A stretch of 64,000 nucleotides of DNA from Gracilaria gracilis (taxonomy: Eukaryota > Rhodophyta > Florideophyceae > Gracilariales > Gracilariaceae), in the NCBI GenBank assembly GCA_030374805.1, contig JARGSG010000191.1, positions 124,001 to 188,000 on the forward strand. Reading direction: 5' to 3'. Below the pieces are notes generated by a model. It searched no databases, had not been told where the DNA came from, and was given only the letters and a program-made list of their open reading frames with translations. This document shows, in pieces, positions 21,499 to 32,161 of this stretch. Both the position numbers and the translations under genes were made by a program. Each line of letters starts with the position of its first letter. Within the stretch, counting starts at the first letter, position 1.

Positions 21499-22255
21499 AT
21501 GGAGATACTGGAGAAGGCTGAAATCTTCACTGATGACGAGGACGACGATCCAGTCTTTTCGCATTCGATCGTTGTGTACCGGGACTCTGGCGTCTTCAAC
21601 ATTGGGAAATTGAACTCTCGTGTGTTCATCAACGGTCCAATTGATTTCTCCTCAATTCAGAGTAGCCGAATCCCTGTGAATGAAATTTATCCGCAATATA
21701 CTGAAGGGCTTACAAAGTGCACAAGACATGAAGGAGTCGTATTCATAAAACGCCCGTCACTTCTTGACTACACCCCTGGCACCGCAGACTACTTAAAAGG
21801 CTTATGATACTACTACACGAGGCTGAAATTGGAGAAATTTTAAGGAAAAACCCCCACCCCCACATTGCCAGCTACATGGGTTGCGCGGTTGATGGTGGGA
21901 GACTTGTGGGTCTCTGCTGGCAGACAAGATGGAGCAACTGAGCTCCATTTCAGAAGTCCAACTATGGGTAAAGTGAATTGTTCGTTCGATAAATCATATT
22001 CATTCACTTGGATACTGCCACAACGACATCAATCCAAGCAACATACGTTTCACAGATGATGGCAAGCCTGTGATTATCGACTTTGACTCCTGCGAGCTTA
22101 CTGGAAAAGCTCTACACTTTAAAGCGGGGACCAACGGTACAGTAGGCTGGTGCAAAGAGGACACTCGCCTGTCTCTATCGGAAAACGACTATTACGGCAT
22201 TAGGGCTGTTGAGAAATTTCTTCTTGCGCATGTAGGGCAGAACTGCCAATCCTAA
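21499..22255 (+). pseudogene. protein-kinase-like pseudogene, frameshifted
   Basis: Three frames together resemble a small eukaryotic kinase-like protein. The first (21499-21807) ends at TGA after VVFIKRPSLLDYTPGTADYL. A second frame starting near 21801 carries LLHEAEIGEILRKNPHPHI then YMGCAVDGGRLVGLC, the alpha-C to hinge region. A third (about 22000-22255) carries HSLGYCHNDINPSNI, the catalytic loop (HRDxKPxN-like), and KPVIIDFDSCEL, where DFD stands for DFG, then GTVGWCKEDT. Two frame changes and a lost segment before the catalytic loop mean no continuous kinase is encoded. Introns could explain a break but I see no GT-AG pair that repairs both. Confidence 0.65.
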
Positions 22256-23282
22256 ATCGAGCTTGGTTTTACTTGATAAAGTATCCAGGGTGTCTGTCAA
22301 ATGACATAATTGTATGACAACCAATCCTTTGAGCTTCTACTATAACCACTTTGCGTCGCTTCAACCGTGTGAGATGACAAAGCGGTTACATTATGTGAGA
22401 GAGATCATGGAGTTCAATCACTGAGGAAGCTGAAGTTCACTGAGCCCTCAGAAAAACTTTCAGAACCATGTAAAGAGAGTGCTTCTATTTCGCTGTAGCA
22501 TTCCTCACATTCAGTACCAAAGAACCTGGCATTCTGAGCGAAGAAGAGAGCCAACCACATCTTCAGATTTATGGCCTTGACATCGACGATCATCGCTTAG
22601 GTTGCAGTGAGCAAAATTAATCTCGACACGAGAGTACCGAGCAACGCGCGCTGCACCTGTGGAAGAACGTGATTTGTCTCGGATGTCTTCCCTCACGCAT
22701 GAAGGCGTGATAACTCTTCAGAAACTCCGTTTGGAAGGTTGTAATGCACTTAATCGTGATAATTTGCAAGCCTTTTAGGAGTCGGATGTAAACGGTCCCG
22801 CGAAAGAGACAAACCTCAGTTACTTATCAGAAACAATAGATGTTCTATAGAATCTATACTATTACCGTATACTATTACCGTGTTGGGGGTTTGGTATCAG
22901 CGCCAGCATAATAATCTCTGATCCAATAATGATAGAAATGATATGATGTTATATTACTCATCTGCGCATCCAGGGTCTAGACTGTTTGCTGACAAATGCA
23001 ACAAAGATCATTTCCCAGGTTTTTGACGACTGGGACAATTCCCTCAACCAGCGTAGAACGAGCAATGATGCTTCGATATTGAAAACTCAGTGAAGATGTT
23101 ACATACACATAACTGTGTTCTAAGTATTTCGTTTAAGAATACCCGATGTTGCCGAATAGTTAATTAGACATACTCAAGCATACAATTCACTTCATATATC
23201 AACACCAGACCAGAAAGGAAGTTTCGTGTACTTCTTTCTTCGTCCAAGAACAAGTCAACGTTAAGAAGGATTTCATTTCATA
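22256..23282. other. intergenic, no gene seen
   Basis: About 1 kb without a convincing open frame or RNA gene. A perfect 13-bp tandem duplication, TATACTATTACCG, lies at 22855-22880. The tract may hold further decayed sequence of the kinase-like element to its left. Confidence 0.5.
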
Positions 23283-23471
23283 TTACCTCTCGTTCTTCTT
23301 CTTGGCTTCACAGGCAGATTGAATTGACCTGGATAAAATTTGAACGTCTTTGCGAATATCGCGCTGAACGGGTTTCCCAGCCTTCGGATCGCTGAGGAAC
23401 TCTTGTAAGAGAACCAAGGCTTCTTCATCACTCAGCGCTTTCGTGCTCTGGGCTTTCCACCTAGGGTCCAT
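23283..23471 (-). CDS. small 62-aa ORF, possible gene
   Basis: ATG at 23471 opens MDPRWKAQSTKALSDEEALV..., 62 residues with a helical, charged core (EEALVLLQEFLSDPKAGKPV) and a Lys/Glu tail. Balanced composition and an ATG after AACA favour coding, but length is small and no family is recognised. Confidence 0.3.
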   Translation of the reverse strand: MDPRWKAQSTKALSDEEALVLLQEFLSDPKAGKPVQRDIRKDVQILSRSIQSACEAKKKNER

Positions 23472-24192
23472 TGTTTGTTAACAAACCTAGAACAACTGCA
23501 GATATGTGTAAATGAGAGATCCCAAGAAACAGTGTTCCGGGAAATATGGAGTTTACGTTTCAAGCTTTCAAGAACAGTGGAGTAGATATAACAGAGGGAA
23601 TCTTGGTCGGAACTGTCGCGAGACTGAAATTCCCCGGCACAAACGGTAGATATTCGGCAATAATGCGTGGTTCCCGGGAGCTCCCTGGACAAATGACGTT
23701 GACGAGAGTTGCCGTGTGAAGTCGACCGCCATCATGGCAATGATTGAAGTGACGACCGTCTCATGACAACGAAATCCAACGAACCAGTAAAAAAGCAGAA
23801 TATGAAGAGCATGTGCACGTTCCACGCGTAGATAGGTGTGCAACCGAAATAAGTCGGCAACGGCTTTTCCGCATAGATACTGTAGAGCTACTGGGGATGA
23901 GACCAACTTTCTTACAGATATCTATCTAGATACTCTTGCACTACTGCATCCGTGAGGGCTCAATGTGAGAATCCACTACTCTTTACCTTCTCAAGAGTAT
24001 CATCACCTGAACAGAGGGACATCGAAGCCCGCTCTAACTCCTCAACGTGCTACCTATGCAAGTTCGTGCTAACTTGAGTGGGTTGTAAAATAGAAGTCTT
24101 CAACATCATTCTCAAGCAAATTAGAAATATATATCAGACCAACAAAACTGCGACTGAAACGCACGGCTTTCCAAGTTTCAGTTCTGGCTCGA
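23472..24192. other. intergenic, no gene seen
   Basis: The open frames here are short and without recognisable features. It probably includes the promoter of the downstream coiled-coil gene. Confidence 0.4.
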
Positions 24193-24894
24193 ATGACGAA
24201 GACCATTTTCGCGTTTTCCGCTTCGAGTGGTGGGGTCACCCCCATTAGAAGCTGTCAGATGAAAGCCGATACTGGTGAACAAAAGTCTCCGATTCGCCCC
24301 GCGAGATTACCCGAGGCCAACATTGAACACCGAGCTGGTGTGATAGGAGGACTACCACTATTTCTTGCCGTTGGGGCAATTCATCAGTTACGTCGGTTCA
24401 CACATTCAGCGCAAAGACATGCAATGGTCCGAGAAATAGAAAAAGAGATGCTTCATGACGGCACAGGTCGTTCTACACCAGAACTGATGGAAAAGATGAC
24501 AAGGCTAGTGACATTGGAACTGGAGGAGTTGCATCTATTGCTAGAGAATACTGAAAAGGACGCGCGAAAAGCGAAGCTTGAAGCAGAGATGTTAACTTCG
24601 GAACTACAAGCGGCGAAGGAACTTGTGAGAAGCTGGGAAGACAGAGGCCATACTGAGATGGCAAAGACGGCAAGGAGATTGTTTGCTGTGCTTGGAAGCT
24701 CCCAGACACGAGCATCTAAAGCGGAACGAGAGGTATTGACGTTAAAGGAAGAGATTTGCCAGTTGCGAAGCCAACGGGATCAAGCCAGGACAGATATCAT
24801 AAAGCTCTGTGCTGTTTGGTCTGTGCTTCTGATAGCGCTTGGAAAGCTTCTAGCGAACGGAAGTGGCGACGTTGCAAACATGTTCTACAGATAA
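24193..24894 (+). CDS. membrane-anchored coiled-coil protein, function unknown
   Basis: 233 residues. An acid-poor N-terminus with Ser and Lys may be a targeting peptide. A hydrophobic segment near 50-63 (VIGGLPLFLAVGAIHQL) is followed by a long heptad-rich region (about 75-205, EIEKEM...LELEELHLLLENTE...KAKLEAEMLTSELQAAKEL) and a second hydrophobic segment at the C-terminus (LCAVWSVLLIALGKLL). The two membrane segments with a coiled coil between suggest an organelle-membrane spacer or fission/contact protein, but nothing identifies it. Single exon with a clear ATG at 24193. Confidence 0.6.
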   Translation: MTKTIFAFSASSGGVTPIRSCQMKADTGEQKSPIRPARLPEANIEHRAGVIGGLPLFLAVGAIHQLRRFTHSAQRHAMVREIEKEMLHDGTGRSTPELMEKMTRLVTLELEELHLLLENTEKDARKAKLEAEMLTSELQAAKELVRSWEDRGHTEMAKTARRLFAVLGSSQTRASKAEREVLTLKEEICQLRSQRDQARTDIIKLCAVWSVLLIALGKLLANGSGDVANMFYR

Positions 24895-25100
24895 GGTTTC
24901 CGAGAGTGATGCGAATTGAGCCTAGGCCGCCTGACATCCGTGTTTCGTAATCAATGCGAAGCGAACTTAAAACAAAGGTCTCAAGTAGGTTCAGAGACTG
25001 AACCTGATTCAGACTTCTGAACTTCAGACAAAGACAAAGAGTTTCAATTGTTTGCAAGTGATTCCGGTACAGATGTATGGCTTTATGTAGAGTAAGATTG

Positions 25101-26108
25101 TCAGTTTGTTAACGATTCTTTGCCGTCTAGCCGAGTCTCTGGGTCTTCCAGCTCAACATCCTTAAAAGCCCTTCTTGTTATCCGAGTGATGAAGAACATC
25201 GCAGCGGCCATGGACGCAACACACAAACCCTTCAACATCAACGGAAGGACGGAAGCGCCGCCAGTTACAACGCCAGTTCCGACGTCACTCGCAGCTGCTC
25301 CAACCAAGACAAGATTGAAAACGCTTGGTGCAATTCCTATCATCGTAGCGAACACATACTCCGCGAAAGACACGCTGGTTACACTTAAAAGGTAGTTAAG
25401 CATAAAACCAGGAAAGGGGCTTAGACGCATGAGCAGAACAAATTTCCATCCGCCTTCCTCTCCGCTCTCTAACATAATTCGTCGCAAACGTGGCTTAGAC
25501 TCCAAAAACCTTACCGCCCGAGCCTTCAACCACGTGCGTCCGAGTGCAAATGCAGCAGCAGCTGCAAACGTCTTTGAAATGAATAGCGCCAAGAAGGCAT
25601 GTAGGGAAGGTAGCAACGCCCCTGCTGCTACCATAATCCCCATGTTCGCCGGGAAACAAAACAGCACAGTGAAGAAGTTGACGCAAGCAAGCAATATTGC
25701 TGCTCTGGTTGTGCCTAGACTTGCAGCATGTGTGGCAATAGTTGACATTAGATGGTGCTGACGAGCCAGTTGTGTTAGGGTAAGTGCACCGAGTGCCAAA
25801 ACGATTAGCGTGATTGTTCGGTTTCGAAGACGTGATGAATGTCTGGTTTCGTCTTCTATTGGGGAAGACGGTACTGACTTAAATGCTGTGGGAGAAGATG
25901 GTGGATGGGTTTGAAATTGCGGGTCGTGTGATTCTGACAAATTATGGGTATTGTGGGCTGCGGTGGTCGCTGTGCAGCGCAGGAACGGCAGTTCGCGCGG
26001 TCGCCGACGTTTAGCTGACCTGAACGCATGTGGCACGGTAGTCGAAGAAAGCCGTGCTTTCGCAGCGGAGAAAGGCAGAGGTATCCTAACGAGAACAACG
26101 AAAGCCAT
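25101..26108 (-). CDS. VTT-domain (SNARE-associated, TVP38/TMEM64/DedA-like) membrane protein, plastid-type leader
   Basis: 335 residues from ATG 26108. The first 80 are rich in Arg, Ser, Ala and Phe (MAFVVLVRIPLPFSAAKARL), like a transit peptide. A transmembrane helix follows (TLIVLALGALTLTQLA), then the VTT domain: NFFTVLFCFPANMGIMVAAG, ALGRTWL, then the conserved FVLLMRLSPFPGFMLNYLL and a final pair of helices. This family includes TVP38/TMEM64 and bacterial DedA proteins and is linked to lipid scrambling or membrane homeostasis. Cyanobacteria and plastids have members, which fits the leader. The 5' flank holds TACCAAGGGTA at 26232-26242, about 125 bp upstream. Confidence 0.88.
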   Translation of the reverse strand: MAFVVLVRIPLPFSAAKARLSSTTVPHAFRSAKRRRPRELPFLRCTATTAAHNTHNLSESHDPQFQTHPPSSPTAFKSVPSSPIEDETRHSSRLRNRTITLIVLALGALTLTQLARQHHLMSTIATHAASLGTTRAAILLACVNFFTVLFCFPANMGIMVAAGALLPSLHAFLALFISKTFAAAAAFALGRTWLKARAVRFLESKPRLRRIMLESGEEGGWKFVLLMRLSPFPGFMLNYLLSVTSVSFAEYVFATMIGIAPSVFNLVLVGAAASDVGTGVVTGGASVLPLMLKGLCVASMAAAMFFITRITRRAFKDVELEDPETRLDGKESLTN

Positions 26109-26904
26109 GTGGGACGATGATGTCGAAGGTGAGGAGGGAGATGAAGACAGAGACAGACGAATGGATCGTTTGATTATAGTAATCACGCGGGGAAGAGAGG
26201 GGGAAAGGGGGGCAGGGTGTATGGTCTTTTGTACCAAGGGTATGGTCGATGGAGATTGTGTTCCCACGAACGGGGACGGAGACCACCGGTGCAGCGCGGC
26301 TCCGGATTCACGGAGATTTGCGACTTGACCAGACAATGGCTCAGATGTGGACCGCCGAATTGATGTGGCCCGCGAGCATTTCTATGCAGCACTTTATGCC
26401 CAATGGTCGACTTTTCCAGAATCTGCCGTTTCGCATAAAAATCTCAAACGTGTCAACAGACACCAGGACCGCCACAGAGGAGCACATTGTGCTCAGCACA
26501 ACAGTCACTGAATTTCGAAGCTCCTGCAGGGGAAAAGATGAGCAGTGATCGTCAATGATCACCAGCTTTCCAGAGAGAGTTTCAAATCCTATCTATCTTC
26601 GAATGCTATAGAGCGATACTTCCCTCCGTGTGCTGGAGAGTGTCACGAAGTTGCATGGAGGATTGAACGGATCAAGTACCAAGGGTACAGAGAACCAAAG
26701 CTGCAGCAAAGTGTGGTCCGAGCCCCTCTCCACTCACCGTGATTTACCGACACCGCGTTGTATTGGCATTCGATTCATCACTGAACTCTCTTGAGAATTT
26801 CTCCTCACCATTTGTGAAGAAACCCTCTATTGCCCAGGTTTCTTCTCCGTCTCACCCTACAACCAACTCCACCTAGCGTCAAAAACCTTTTATGCTTGCC
26901 ACGA
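26109..26904. other. divergent intergenic region with two TACCAAGGGTA copies
   Basis: TACCAAGGGTA lies at 26232-26242 and 26677-26687 in the same orientation. It presumably holds promoters for the VTT gene (minus) and the plus-strand gene at 26905. No other gene seen. Confidence 0.45.
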
Positions 26905-27371
26905 ATGCTCTTTCTTCCTCTCTGCTTTATTGGCCTTGTGTTTTTTTCTTTCTCTCGTAGCAGGCAGTCGAGAGAGAGAGAGGGAGAAACACTTCCTATT
27001 TGTGCGGCAGACGACTCTTCACCTATTTCAAGTCCAGATCCGGCCTCCTCATCATCCCCACCCCTTGAATTACCGTCAACTCAAACCGGCTCTGAAAGGG
27101 TTAAGGTCGATTTTTCATCTGGCACAGGTTCCTTGACAGGTGCCTTGGGCCCACTAGTCGTTAACTGGAACTTAACAACATCTCGCAGAACAAACTGGAA
27201 GGAAATGACTCAAATGAACAGGCGACAACGCTGCGAGCAATCAGCGCACGAAACAGAAAACGGCTTACAATACTCAAGGAAGAGCTTTCGCACATTACAA
27301 TCTACCACCAAATCCACGCACGTAACGATCATTGTAGAAACCGCCATACCGCTTGTTACTTTCCTCTCTAA
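26905..27371 (+). pseudogene. plastid-type conserved protein with a single-base frameshift
   Basis: Frame A from ATG 26905 runs through a hydrophobic start and a Ser/Pro linker to GALGPLVVN...TNWKEMTQM near 27216. Frame B then carries QATTLRAISARNRKRLTI and KEELSH, to TAA at 27369-27371. Joined, they give a pattern I recognise from small chloroplast and fungal proteins: NW-x-x-MT, then an aliphatic/Glu stretch, then RNxxRL. One missing base near 27216-27220 would explain the break, so this is either a recent pseudogene, a polymorphism or an assembly error. The 3' end overlaps the opposite DUF1995 gene by about 75 bp. Confidence 0.5.
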
Positions 27372-28278
27372 CAACACCGGCAATCTCTCGTAATTTTGGC
27401 TCTCTTTCAAACTCTTTCAGCTCTTCGACCTTTAGGTCAGGTCTTTCTAAACACGCTCGCCACGGACCTGGGTACGCGAAGAACACATACCCTCTCGTTA
27501 CTCTCTTCAACATGTACACCACTTGTGTTTCTTTCAAAAGCCCTCTCCTTGGTCCTGTTAAACCATAGCTCTCGTTGAACTGGGAATTTAGGAACACAGT
27601 ATACCCGTTCTTCGGTCGTATCTGCGCCCCCCGTTTCCAGACTTCGTTTACGCGGGGGTCGGCAATCACAATCACATCATCTTCGCCTGTTTCAGGCGGA
27701 TTTCGCATCGAACCTAACTGCACATTCATCAAACGATCTGCAGTCGCAACCTTAGAGACGCCGTCGGTGCTCAAAGCCCACACCACACGATCTCGAAAGC
27801 AAGGGGCTTGAGCTACGCAGAGCGTCCAGTAGAGATTACAGAACGCGGCCAAGTATCGCTTTATCAGCATGTAGTCCTTCGGCTGGTCCATACCAAGAAC
27901 GCGAGAAACGAATTTTCCAAACTCAAAGTTCAGAAGCGTTCCAGCTGCTATTTCTTCCAGATTGGGTACGACTGGCCACTGAAGCTCCAACAGCCGGTGC
28001 CCGTCTTCTACTGCTGTTGTAAGACTGGTCTGCATTTGATCACGAAGCTCGTGCGGGGGGAACCATGAGTCGTAGAGCTGGGGGAAGGGGATCGCTGGTT
28101 TGGTATCTGTCATGTTTGAGTTTTCAGAGTCCTGTACAGCTCGGATTGGATTCACTCGTGATATTGGAATTGGACTCACCCGTGATATTGGACGGGTTTG
28201 ACATACTCGATTGATGAAGCACTCTGTTGAGCGCGTCTTGAGTGATACTGCACTCACGAACGCTGATGAAATAGACAT
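27295..28278 (-). CDS. DUF1995-domain protein, probably plastid
   Basis: 327 residues from ATG 28278. After an about 55-residue Ser/Arg-rich leader (with a short repeat, ISRVSPIP then ISRVNPI) comes a region that reads as DUF1995: SWFPPHELRDQM, a helix ending RLLELQWPVVPN, the middle VIVIADPRVNEVWKRGA, VFLNSQFNESYG and the C-terminal YMLKRVTRGYVFFAYPGPW. Family members are plastid or cyanobacterial, and the plant protein LPA3 is implicated in photosystem II assembly, but the biochemical activity is unknown. Identification is from the motif pattern and moderate. A neighbouring frameshifted gene overlaps its 3' end on the other strand. Confidence 0.75.
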   Translation of the reverse strand: MSISSAFVSAVSLKTRSTECFINRVCQTRPISRVSPIPISRVNPIRAVQDSENSNMTDTKPAIPFPQLYDSWFPPHELRDQMQTSLTTAVEDGHRLLELQWPVVPNLEEIAAGTLLNFEFGKFVSRVLGMDQPKDYMLIKRYLAAFCNLYWTLCVAQAPCFRDRVVWALSTDGVSKVATADRLMNVQLGSMRNPPETGEDDVIVIADPRVNEVWKRGAQIRPKNGYTVFLNSQFNESYGLTGPRRGLLKETQVVYMLKRVTRGYVFFAYPGPWRACLERPDLKVEELKEFEREPKLREIAGVVREESNKRYGGFYNDRYVRGFGGRL

Positions 28279-29099
28279 CAATATGACACAACTTGAAAAA
28301 GAGGGCGAACAAGGCTCCAGCCGTTGCGAAGGTTAGAAAACAAATACGGACATACACAAGTCAATTCCGGTTTGGGTGATACGACAGGAAACGGTTAAAG
28401 CTTAGCGGCTCACCCAAAACATTAGCAGTTTCACGAGGCCCTTTTCAATTCCTGGCGAATTCCTGGCGAGTTCCAGGACTACGTAGAACATGGCCGGGAG
28501 GAGATTCATATTTACATACCCTTGGTATATATAGCTAGTTACAAGGTTTTTATTATAGAAGAACTAGAACGATGGACCTTCTGTGTGGTCAAGAAAGCGT
28601 CGTGTCCATTTGCAGCGCCTAGAGAGCATCTTCTGGTTCAGATATTTGTGTGGAGCGGTGCGATACCAGTGGACCGTGAGGTTGGGCTGGACCAACTGTC
28701 AAGGGGCGAAGGCATTAGTACCCTTGGTTAGTAGCCCTCGAGCAAAAAGGATCTCAGAAACCATGGAGTTACGATGGAATGGATCACTGTGCTCTGCCCG
28801 ATATGGGATCAAGGTAGCAGATGCACTCCAGCAGATGCATGCCTCTGCAGAGGTTGTTGCCAACAGCTTCTTGGAGGTGGACTTCTTCGCACTTTCACGA
28901 AGAATCCGTTTCTTCAATGTACCCTTGTACCCTTGTATCTACTGTACCTTTGACGTTCAGATTATAAGAGCCTGAAAGCAGGACTGTCTCTGTGCACAGG
29001 ATTCTCTTACGTGCTTAAAATTAAGCGCGATGCGACGTACCTATCCTTAAACCAACAAATGTCTTTTCCTCATTTCGTTAGTACTCATCTTGAAGCAGC
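28279..29099. other. intergenic with TACCCTTGGTA and a TATATATA stretch
   Basis: TACCCTTGGTA at 28517-28527 runs into TATATATAGCTAG. A near copy TACCCTTGGTT is at 28719-28729, and TACCCTTGTACCCTTGTA at about 28919. Short open frames look like noise. No gene called. Confidence 0.45.
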
Positions 29100-31754
29100 A
29101 TGCTGAAGTTTCACGATGCAATAGGTGAACAAGCATCAAAGTCTGACTCATTACATGTTTTAGGCCGTGGTCTTGGACAGCACTATGCTCTCATATCTCT
29201 GCTATATCGAGTAACTCAGTCCAAGAAGTTGGTGATTGGTATCAACTTTGCTCGGCCGTTTGTACAGACAGTTATCAGACCGGCTCTTGTCGATACCGGT
29301 AACCCACTACTTCTTCCTAGGCATCTCACTTCTGACTACTCTGTCAGAGATCGCACTGCTGTGTATGAAACCCCGGGGTTTGTCATCTTAACTTCGAACG
29401 TTTTGGTTCATGATTTACTACATGGTACCCTACCCACACAAAACGTTGAAGGGCTCCTCATTTTTGATGCAGACCGCATTCGCGAACAAAGCAATGAACA
29501 TTTTGCGCTGACGCTTTTCAGGACGAAGAACAAGGAGGCATTCATTAAGGCTTTCTCTGAGAATGCACCTGCGCTTACGCGGGGCTTTCATGCCGTTGAG
29601 AAGCTCATGCGGCTTCTCTTTGTTTCAAATCTAAGTTTATGGCCTCGATTTCATCATGATGTAAAATCTTCTATGTCCAAGCACATTCCGGATCTTATTG
29701 ATCTTTCCGTCAACATAACTCCAAGAATGTCAACTATTCTTTCAAGTCTATGCGACACAGTTCTGGCTATTTGTGACGACCTCCGCGGAGCAACTCGAGC
29801 ACTGGACCTGTCCGAATTGTTTGCTGAACAGGATGATGAGAAGAAAACATTAGTGTACAACTTCGATGACATCGTTCATAGGCAATTAGAGGGGGCGGAG
29901 AAACGGTACTCATCTCGTGTTCGTTCTCTATTGTCTGACCTAAGCACACTGCGGCTTCTGTCAAAGCAATTATTCGAACTCAATGCGGTGCAGTACTATA
30001 GTTCAATTCTTGCCATTCGAGCAACTGCATCAAAAGGTGCAAACTGGCTGATCCGAAGAGAAGCTCAACCAGCAATGTTGTTGGCCAGGACCCGCGTTTG
30101 GCAGCTGAAGAAGTTGAAGAAACCCGCCGAAGCAGACGGTGTAGAAGCGGAAGAAGGGGAGAGCAGAGAAGTAGTTCACTTAGAACAAGGTGTCCTTACT
30201 GTCCCAAACCTGGAACCGACCCCAAAATGGCATGCTCTCCGTGCAGTACTTCGAGAAATTCAAGCTGATGTTGCTATAGCTGGCCCTGAAGCGCAGGTTT
30301 CTCGCGTCATTATATTGGTTAAGGAACAGCGTATGGTTGATGAACTCTCTCGTGTTCTACGAGATGGAAACTCACATTTTATGAGAGAACAGTTCAATCA
30401 CAATTTCCCAACTGTGGCAGCTAGAACTAGTGATGAACGAATGGTGCAGTTAACAATGACACAACTTATGCCAGGGAATCACGAAAATCCCACATCTGAA
30501 GGGGAAAAGGTGGATGCAGGTCGTAAAAGGCGCAGAAAACCACAAAGGGAGAACGTACGGAACGTTGAACGTGTTCGAGAAGAATTTGGACAAGTCTTTC
30601 ATGAAGTTGATCCCTACAAGTCATCCGCCATTGAGATTCTCATATGGTGCGCCGAGTGGGTTGATAACCAAGGACGAGGCCATCGAGTTCTGAATGAATA
30701 TCATCCTTCATTTATCATCATGTATAATGCAGATCTCCCCCTCATTCGACAGGTTGAGGTATTCAAGGCAGCACATCCAGGCAGGCCAGTGCGTCTATAC
30801 ATTCTTGCCTATGGAGAGGCCATGGAAGAAGAGAGATTCAGGCTCTCCAGCGACAAAGAAAAGCAAGCGTTCAAGTCTCTGATCAGAGAACGAGCTACGA
30901 TGACAATTCTTGTAAACCAGGAAGGACGCGAGGAAGACGAATACACGCAAAGTATCCTCGCGCAGACCAGTGCCGTTGGTAATCGCAATACCCGAGGTCT
31001 TGGGACAGATAGAGACAGCAGACTTGCAGGGGCTCAAAAGGCCCAATCGAAGACGAATGGGAAAGTACTTGTGGATTTACGTGAGCTCCGCAGCTCGCTA
31101 CCTATGCTGCTGTATAAGTCCAGTCTAAATATTGTTCCATTGACTCTTGAAGTCGGAGACTTTATTCTGTCAACGAGTATAGGGATTGAACGAAAGTCCA
31201 TCCCAGATCTCTTCGGTTCCTTCACCTCTGGGCGATTGTTCAATCAAGCAGAAGCTCTCTGTCGACATTACAAGCATCCATGTCTACTTATAGAAATGGA
31301 TCCGTCCAAAACACCGTCGTTGACTGCAGCCTCTGGAGGTGTTCCGTCGGATATTACAGTTTCATCAGTGGTCAGCAAGATGGTGATGCTTCTTCAACAA
31401 TTCCCAAGTCTTCGATTATTATGGGCGCAAGGACCACACGACGCTGCAGAAATGTTTTCAGTGTTGAAACAGAATGACGACGAACCTGATGAAAGAGTCG
31501 CAATGAGTTTGGGAGTAGATACCGCCAAGTCCAAAGAGGAAGCATTGAATGCCGGACCACAGGCGCTACTTCGAAGTCTGCCGGGTATTGATAGCGGAAA
31601 CATAACTACAGTGATGAAAAAAGTACCTAACGTTGCCACCTTAGTGAACATGTCCTTGGACAATATGACTAGTGTTTTAGGCAGTGCAGGAAAAGCTTCA
31701 CTTCTATATAACTTTGTGAATGAGAAGCGAGCAGAAGCCCACGCCGTTGAGTGA
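29100..31754 (+). CDS. ERCC4: XPF/ERCC4/RAD1 structure-specific endonuclease catalytic subunit
   Basis: XPF, with ERCC1, cuts the 5' side of lesions in nucleotide-excision repair and unhooks interstrand crosslinks. The 884-residue, intronless product has the degenerate SF2 helicase-like N-terminal half (GLLIFDADRI, AFIKAFSENAPALTRGF), the nuclease motif ERKSIPDLF (ERKxxxD, about 697-703) preceded by VGDFILST and followed by LCRHYKHPCLLIEMD, and the C-terminal tandem helix-hairpin-helix (ALLRSLPGIDSGNI, VPNVATLVNMS) that binds ERCC1 and DNA. Length is close to human XPF. It lies 8 kb downstream of FANCD2 on the same strand; XPF is also called FANCQ. Confidence 0.95.
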   Translation: MLKFHDAIGEQASKSDSLHVLGRGLGQHYALISLLYRVTQSKKLVIGINFARPFVQTVIRPALVDTGNPLLLPRHLTSDYSVRDRTAVYETPGFVILTSNVLVHDLLHGTLPTQNVEGLLIFDADRIREQSNEHFALTLFRTKNKEAFIKAFSENAPALTRGFHAVEKLMRLLFVSNLSLWPRFHHDVKSSMSKHIPDLIDLSVNITPRMSTILSSLCDTVLAICDDLRGATRALDLSELFAEQDDEKKTLVYNFDDIVHRQLEGAEKRYSSRVRSLLSDLSTLRLLSKQLFELNAVQYYSSILAIRATASKGANWLIRREAQPAMLLARTRVWQLKKLKKPAEADGVEAEEGESREVVHLEQGVLTVPNLEPTPKWHALRAVLREIQADVAIAGPEAQVSRVIILVKEQRMVDELSRVLRDGNSHFMREQFNHNFPTVAARTSDERMVQLTMTQLMPGNHENPTSEGEKVDAGRKRRRKPQRENVRNVERVREEFGQVFHEVDPYKSSAIEILIWCAEWVDNQGRGHRVLNEYHPSFIIMYNADLPLIRQVEVFKAAHPGRPVRLYILAYGEAMEEERFRLSSDKEKQAFKSLIRERATMTILVNQEGREEDEYTQSILAQTSAVGNRNTRGLGTDRDSRLAGAQKAQSKTNGKVLVDLRELRSSLPMLLYKSSLNIVPLTLEVGDFILSTSIGIERKSIPDLFGSFTSGRLFNQAEALCRHYKHPCLLIEMDPSKTPSLTAASGGVPSDITVSSVVSKMVMLLQQFPSLRLLWAQGPHDAAEMFSVLKQNDDEPDERVAMSLGVDTAKSKEEALNAGPQALLRSLPGIDSGNITTVMKKVPNVATLVNMSLDNMTSVLGSAGKASLLYNFVNEKRAEAHAVE

Positions 31755-32161
31755 ACATATAGACTCGTCCGCTAACTTCTAACATTTTGAGAAATCTGCG
31801 AATCTTCGTGAAATGCTGTATCTACGAAGGTAGTCTACAAGAACGAACGTGCTTAACACTCATAAAATCGGGTCACTTGCACAGACCGGAACAAGACAGT
31901 TTTCCTTCGTTGTTCAAATTTACAGTTTCCTGTGAGTAGTCTATTCTACCAAACCATGATGAGACGGGTGGGCAACATGTCTTGGACGCATATGGTGTGA
32001 CCAGTTCGTGGTACTGCACTAGATAGAAAAGAAATTCTCTTCTGGGGCGCAATCAAGTCGCAACTGGACCGCAGCTAGCTAGCAAAAAAGTACCACGACT
32101 GTTGGTCCGCATACGAGCTCCCACGATCGGCAGTACAGAGCAACAAATAGAAACGCGCAAC
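31755..32161. other. intergenic, convergent 3' ends, no gene
   Basis: This tract lies between the 3' ends of XPF (+) and RPLP2 (-). No open frame of interest and no structure beyond short repeats (GCTAGCTAGC near 32074). Confidence 0.5.
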
